NCBI GenBank assembly: GCA_002371265.1
Contig: DFGT01000031.1
Location: forward strand, 124,001-188,000
Length of the DNA stretch: 64,000 bases
Source of the DNA: Bacteroidales bacterium UBA3743
GTDB lineage: Bacteria; Bacteroidota; Bacteroidia; Bacteroidales; Paludibacteraceae
Direction: 5' to 3'
A program made the position numbers and the translations under genes. Under the pieces are notes generated by a model. That model made no database searches. It saw only the letters and a list, made by a program, of their open reading frames with translations, and was not told the DNA's origin. Numbering within the stretch: the first letter of the stretch is position 1; each line of letters opens with the position of its first letter. This document shows, piece after piece, positions 59,709 through 64,000 of this stretch.

Positions 59709-62700
59709 CTACTCCTCCTCTTTCCTACGTTTGCGAATTAGCAACACTAAAACTATACCTGCCACCACAACAATGGCAAGCACAACAGATGTGTTCACAA
59801 AAGTACTTGTAGAATTAGGGGCATCTGTGATTGTCTGCTTCTTCATCACCGTACCCACTTTCTCATCTTCCTTACTATCCATCTGTGCTCGCATTCTCGC
59901 CTCAGCCTCAGCGTGCAAATCACTTTCGATTTTCTGAAGATTTTTGAGCTTGTCAGGAGAAGTCTTCCACAGACCTTTCTGAATAGTCTGCACCATCGTA
60001 TGAGTCATCTGTTCCATTGCCGCAGGGTTTTTGTCATGCAGGAATTCATCCACTCCGATGTTCATTCCATCCATAATATAGATGTCATAAATCTGCTCCC
60101 ATAATTGGTCGTCGATTGCAGCAGGTTTCATCACATTCCATCCATACGTGTTCTGAATCACTTCTGCAAACTCACCAGCCTCGTTAGCTCCACCCTTCAT
60201 TTTCTCCTTGATGTAGGTAGGATTCAAAATAGTGGAACGGCTCTCAACGCCGATAGCCTCCTTTATCTCCTGCATACGGTTGTTGCTACGATTACGATAA
60301 TCCGCAAAATATGCGTCCGGATCTTTTCCCGTCACATTACGTACAGCAAGGTTCATTCCTCCCATAAACTCATACACATGGTCGAGAGATAGAGCACCCC
60401 AAGAGTTAGACTGTCGAGGCTGAACAACAGCATCCGTACGAGTCAGAGCCGCCTTGAACGCCACTTTTGAAGCTTTCTCCCAATATTCTTCTGATCCATA
60501 AAATGCAGACATATTATTTATGTATGTATCCGCCACCTCATCCTCACTCTTCCAACTCTCTCCTGTCTGCACCATTTGTTGTATGCCCGTGCCATATCCG
60601 CCGTTCAATCCACCAAAAATTCGGAAGGTAGACATTTCACGCGCATCTTTTGGTGAGACTCCAGACTCAATAAGTGTACGTTCTGATTCATCAACACCTT
60701 CCCTCACCAGATTTTTAGTGTCTCCATCATTCGCATCCGCCGCCATCTGTACGGCACGATTTATAAGATATAAACGAGACGCCGCAAGATCACGGAACTG
60801 TCCGGATGTCTGTATCACCACGTCTATACGAGGACGGCCAAGATCCTTAATCGGTATAAGACGAATATCCGTCACTCTTCCGAATACATCACGTAATGGC
60901 TCTACACCAAGAAGATAGAATGCCTGAGCCATTGTCGTGCCTCCCGTCTCAATAAATTCAGACGACCAGAATGTAAAACTTACCTTGCGAGGTATTGAAT
61001 CATGATGACGCTCTTTGTACATTTTTATCGTATTCTCCGCCAATTCTTTACCTTTTTCCCATGCTTTTTCCGTTGGAGTTGTTTCTGCATTCACGCCATA
61101 AAGATTCCGGCCTGTAGGTAAAGCACGAGGATTGGCTATAACGTCTCCTCCACTGCTTGGCTTGGTAAATCCGCCGTTCAAAGCATTTATCATAGAGGTA
61201 AGCTCACACTTAGGAGATTCCATCAACATCTGTTTATAACGAGACACATTCTTCAACGTCTGCTCCACCTCAATAATGGCGTCAGCAAGGTATGTCTCTT
61301 CACGCGTATATGTCTTCTTCATAGCGGCCATCTGAGCCATCATATTACTCACTTTATCCGAACCACTACCCTTACCTCCTAATCCCATAGCTGCAGCCAT
61401 CTTTTTCAACGCTTCAGGAGATGCTCCAGCCATCTTTGCCATCTGCAAAGCCTTTCGTGGATCCATGCCTGACGCTGACGGATGATGTGAATGATGGTTT
61501 GATTCAGCGGAATGTTTTGTAGAATCAATTTTTAATTTTTCATTTTTAGCTTTTAATTTGCTTCCGCCTCCCATCATCATGCTCATCATATCTCCCGCTC
61601 CACTTTTTGCGGCGTCTATCTCTCTTGCCTTATCTAGTTGCGATTGTGTTATGCCAGCAGTCTGGCAAACGAAAGCATCAGACACAGGCGTCGCATCATT
61701 TATAAGTTGGCCGACAAGTGATTTTGCTCGAGCAATATATCTGGTAGTGAACAATGATTTATGTTGTTCTATATCTCCCTTACTACGATTAAGTTGTTTA
61801 TCGAGATGTAACAATCCGTATGCTATCGGATCCGTAGCCATAGCATAGACTGACGACTCTATCCTTGCCTGTTCGTAAGGCACACCAAGTGTATATAGCT
61901 GACCAACAATCTTCTCGTTGGCAATCTCCTCTCCAAACTGCTCCACTTTAGCGATTTCAGTTTCGGTCCAAGGTTGAGTGAGCAAAGAATCAAGACCAAG
62001 GTCACGATGTATGCCCATACCGACAGCTATTCTCTTGACTGCGATTGAAGTCGTATTGTTAGGAGTCTTGTTGTACGCTGAAATGGCATCACTAAGATTC
62101 TTATATATGCCTCGCAGATTACTTTCAAGAAAAGGAGCCGTGATATGACTCTGAATACCCGCGTATGTTCTGCGTTTTGCAATAAGAGCCTCTCCCACGT
62201 TTCCAATAGTATAGATATAATAATGAGGTATCGTGCCGACGAGTTTGTCGGGCCAATCGTTGGCAGACAAAGCCACCTGTTTGCGTGGAGTGTATTCTAG
62301 TCCACCATGAGTGCCAAAATGAATCATAGCGTTGGCATTAAACTCATTCTGAATCCAATAATAGGCATTTTGGAACTCTTTCACAGGATCTTTATCCGTG
62401 CCATGGACTATCTGGAATGTGTTATCTCCATGACCAGCAAGAGGTTGTGGCAATAGAGCTATATTACCCAACTGTATTTTCACAACAGTATCAGGATTCT
62501 CTTCCAAAAGTGACAAATCTGATATCGGACTTCCTTCTTTCTGAAGAAGTTCAGCAAGTTTTTCGCTGTTTTCAGGAAGTCCTGTCACATCATATCCATC
62601 CTGTCGCATCTTATCGAGCAAATTATAAAGCGACGGTACTACGGCAAGTCCAGACGCGGTAAGAGCCTGTTCACCAGGTCCTTTGAAATAGACAATAGCC

Positions 62701-63809
62701 ACACGTTTGTCTTTGTTTGGAATTTGTTGAAGCAAAATATAGTTGTTGACTGCCTTTACAAACCTGTCTAATCGCTCAGGGATCGTATATTGTTCATGAA
62801 TACCTTCATCATTAATACGTTGCGCGAAAAGAACATACGGACGAATACTGCCATCCAATTCTGGGACTACAATACTCTGGCTCATAAAACCACCCGACAT
62901 ACCATGTTTATCCTCTTCCCAATCTGAAGTCAACCGATTCACACTAAGTGTGTTAAAAAGCGGAATGTTCTGTTCACTGAGCCAATCAACAACCTTATCG
63001 CCCAACCTGCCATGAGCAAGATTAACAACAGCGTTAAAACGCATATCAGGTCGACTTGTCGAAATTGAATCTATGAATTTGCCGAGACTCTGGCTTACAC
63101 GATACACTGTATTTCCACTTTTCTCAAGAGCTACGACAAGATCGTCAGAATTTCCCATCATGCCTGTAACGATGACTTTCGGAGCGTCACTTTTCATCAA
63201 TCCGTACTTTTGCAGATATGCCTCATACTCATCTATTCCATTGAAGAAAACATTTTCTTCATTTGGGTGTTCGATGTTTGGATGTGAAAACACTCCGTCA
63301 TGCGCAGGCATAACTCCCGTCACCTCTCCTTTGAAAATTATTTTCCCGTCGACATTCTGACGGATATAATTCAACATCGAGCGATAATTTTGACGAGTAG
63401 CACCACGCAAATAGGCATTGAGAGTGTCTGCTGTGACGCTATCCACACTCACAATATAGTTATCAGGATTGACAGCCATACTAGTCAAAATATTAGTACC
63501 AGTCCATCCTGCCATCTGTATCTTCTCCCTCTGTTCTTCAGTAAGACGAATACCCATGGCATTCATAAAAACCATATCATAGTCGTCTATGTCGTCAAGA
63601 CAATCAATCTGCAATTCCTCGACACTTATAAACGGATTATCGTTTGCCTTATTTATCTCACTGAGCGTAGTGACCTGATAATTGATAAATGCGACACGAG
63701 TGCGTGAGAACCATTTGTGCCATACAAACACAATTGCAGCGGTTGCCAAAAATGCAATCACCGCAATACCTATATATTTCCAAATACGTTTTGCTTTCTC
63801 TGAAATCAT
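59709..63809 (-). CDS. hmuS: HmuS, CobN/magnesium-chelatase-type haem (de)chelatase with two membrane anchors
   Basis: 1366 residues. Membrane helix at about 11-29, a CobN/BchH-like body (GTHGGLEYTPRKQVALSANDWPDKL; FGGLNGGYGTGIQQMV; SLDHVYEFMGGMNLAV) and a C-terminal helix at about 1338-1360 (SVVLAIVVVAGIVLVLLI). CobN itself is soluble and inserts cobalt; HmuS proteins act on haem and have been linked to removal of iron from the porphyrin without oxygen. At about 738-790 there is a Met- and His-rich low-complexity insert (MMSMMMGGG; NHHSHHPS). It is the first gene of the operon hmuS-T-U-V-PepSY, with 6-bp gap or overlaps throughout. Confidence 0.9.
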   Translation of the reverse strand: MISEKAKRIWKYIGIAVIAFLATAAIVFVWHKWFSRTRVAFINYQVTTLSEINKANDNPFISVEELQIDCLDDIDDYDMVFMNAMGIRLTEEQREKIQMAGWTGTNILTSMAVNPDNYIVSVDSVTADTLNAYLRGATRQNYRSMLNYIRQNVDGKIIFKGEVTGVMPAHDGVFSHPNIEHPNEENVFFNGIDEYEAYLQKYGLMKSDAPKVIVTGMMGNSDDLVVALEKSGNTVYRVSQSLGKFIDSISTSRPDMRFNAVVNLAHGRLGDKVVDWLSEQNIPLFNTLSVNRLTSDWEEDKHGMSGGFMSQSIVVPELDGSIRPYVLFAQRINDEGIHEQYTIPERLDRFVKAVNNYILLQQIPNKDKRVAIVYFKGPGEQALTASGLAVVPSLYNLLDKMRQDGYDVTGLPENSEKLAELLQKEGSPISDLSLLEENPDTVVKIQLGNIALLPQPLAGHGDNTFQIVHGTDKDPVKEFQNAYYWIQNEFNANAMIHFGTHGGLEYTPRKQVALSANDWPDKLVGTIPHYYIYTIGNVGEALIAKRRTYAGIQSHITAPFLESNLRGIYKNLSDAISAYNKTPNNTTSIAVKRIAVGMGIHRDLGLDSLLTQPWTETEIAKVEQFGEEIANEKIVGQLYTLGVPYEQARIESSVYAMATDPIAYGLLHLDKQLNRSKGDIEQHKSLFTTRYIARAKSLVGQLINDATPVSDAFVCQTAGITQSQLDKAREIDAAKSGAGDMMSMMMGGGSKLKAKNEKLKIDSTKHSAESNHHSHHPSASGMDPRKALQMAKMAGASPEALKKMAAAMGLGGKGSGSDKVSNMMAQMAAMKKTYTREETYLADAIIEVEQTLKNVSRYKQMLMESPKCELTSMINALNGGFTKPSSGGDVIANPRALPTGRNLYGVNAETTPTEKAWEKGKELAENTIKMYKERHHDSIPRKVSFTFWSSEFIETGGTTMAQAFYLLGVEPLRDVFGRVTDIRLIPIKDLGRPRIDVVIQTSGQFRDLAASRLYLINRAVQMAADANDGDTKNLVREGVDESERTLIESGVSPKDAREMSTFRIFGGLNGGYGTGIQQMVQTGESWKSEDEVADTYINNMSAFYGSEEYWEKASKVAFKAALTRTDAVVQPRQSNSWGALSLDHVYEFMGGMNLAVRNVTGKDPDAYFADYRNRSNNRMQEIKEAIGVESRSTILNPTYIKEKMKGGANEAGEFAEVIQNTYGWNVMKPAAIDDQLWEQIYDIYIMDGMNIGVDEFLHDKNPAAMEQMTHTMVQTIQKGLWKTSPDKLKNLQKIESDLHAEAEARMRAQMDSKEDEKVGTVMKKQTITDAPNSTSTFVNTSVVLAIVVVAGIVLVLLIRKRRKEEE
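61523..61562 (-). repeat. AT-rich low-complexity segment inside hmuS
   Basis: On the minus strand AAATTAAAAGCTAAAAATG followed by AAAAATTAAAAATTGATTC. It encodes KLKAKNEKLKIDS within the Met/His-rich insert. It looks like the AT-rich TTTTTAATTTTTCATTTTT runs that occur between genes in many Bacteroidota, here kept in frame. Confidence 0.5.
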
Positions 63810-63879
63810 CTTCTTTGTATTTAGGAGCTGTTAAATTTGTTAAAATATTTTGCTTTAGAAGTTCATCACATAGCTAATT

Positions 63880-64000
63880 AACGTGAGTTCAATGAAATAC
63901 ATTTCCCCAATAGTCAATCGATTTCATGATCGTAGGGGCAGGTTTGAAACCTGCCCGCAATAGAAATCCTATGAACTTCGTGCTTCTGTGGTTTTATTAA
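63880..64000 (-). mobile_element. MITE-like element, copy D, inverted and cut by the window end
   Basis: It begins with AACGTGAGTTCAATGAAA, matching the right terminus of copies B and C in reverse, and reaches CTTCGTGCTTCTGTGGTTTT near 63978, which matches copy C (CTTGTGCCTCTGTGGTTTT) in reverse. A palindrome GGGCAGGTTT-G-AAACCTGCCC (63936-63956), not found in the other copies, is nested inside. The element sits 70 bp upstream of hmuS, probably next to its promoter. Confidence 0.6.

Noticed and set aside
59709..63809. Assignment as CobN of cobalamin synthesis
   Set aside because: Membrane anchors at both ends and the hmuT-U-V neighbours point to HmuS; no other cobalamin gene nearby.

Overview
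The window comes from a member of the Bacteroidales (phylum Bacteroidota). The evidence is: BspA-type leucine-rich-repeat (LRR) proteins, promoters of the TTTG / TAnnTTTG type instead of E. coli boxes, an almost complete lack of Shine-Dalgarno sequences, a propeller/Y_Y_Y/AraC regulator, C-terminal type IX secretion (T9SS) sorting tails, a Porphyromonas-type hmuSTUV haem locus, and a methylmalonyl-CoA carboxylase/decarboxylase pair typical of propionate formers. Mannan-degrading enzymes, NhaD and the anaerobic-type haem system fit a gut, rumen or oral anaerobe. Species cannot be named from the sequence. There is one tRNA, no rRNA and no CRISPR array.

Layout. 1-9.3 kb: four BspA-like surface proteins (the first cut by the window edge) surrounding a fatty-acid operon fabH-fabK-fabF; four copies of one hairpin terminator punctuate this block. 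9.5-13.3 kb: a short-chain dehydrogenase, sigma-54 (rpoN), a polytopic membrane protein and a GLUG-repeat protein. 13.6-21.5 kb: a membrane-bound AraC-type regulator lacking kinase modules, divergent from two giant secreted enzymes, each an esterase + carbohydrate-binding + GH5_8 mannanase + T9SS tail. The two esterases belong to different families, so this is a compact acetyl-mannan locus.

21.6-38.9 kb (minus strand): an exopolysaccharide region with an acyltransferase-like protein, a Wzc-like co-polymerase with a decayed kinase domain, a secreted CotH/lamin-tail protein, four glycosyltransferases, an EpsG-type polymerase with a 140-residue charged tail, and intermixed DUF4197, cation-efflux, lipoprotein and NhaD genes. 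39-49.2 kb: OmpA-family protein, LpxL-type acyltransferase, Pif1-like helicase, HAD phosphatase, YchF, a CAU tRNA, a DUF1573 protein, and a translationally coupled pair (possible 3-methyladenine-glycosylase relative + agmatine-deiminase-family protein).

49.5-56 kb (minus): M3 peptidase and the row tgt-lptG-mmdA-biotin carrier. 56.6-63.8 kb (minus): hmuS-hmuT-hmuU-hmuV-PepSY, a tight operon for extracting iron from haem.

Between genes sits a dispersed element family that I consider the least-described signal here. It is 227-251 bp long, with about 19-bp terminal inverted repeats, A/T 4-bp target duplications and a core hairpin whose stem bases covary between copies. Two complete copies, one edge-truncated copy and at least five core fragments are visible.
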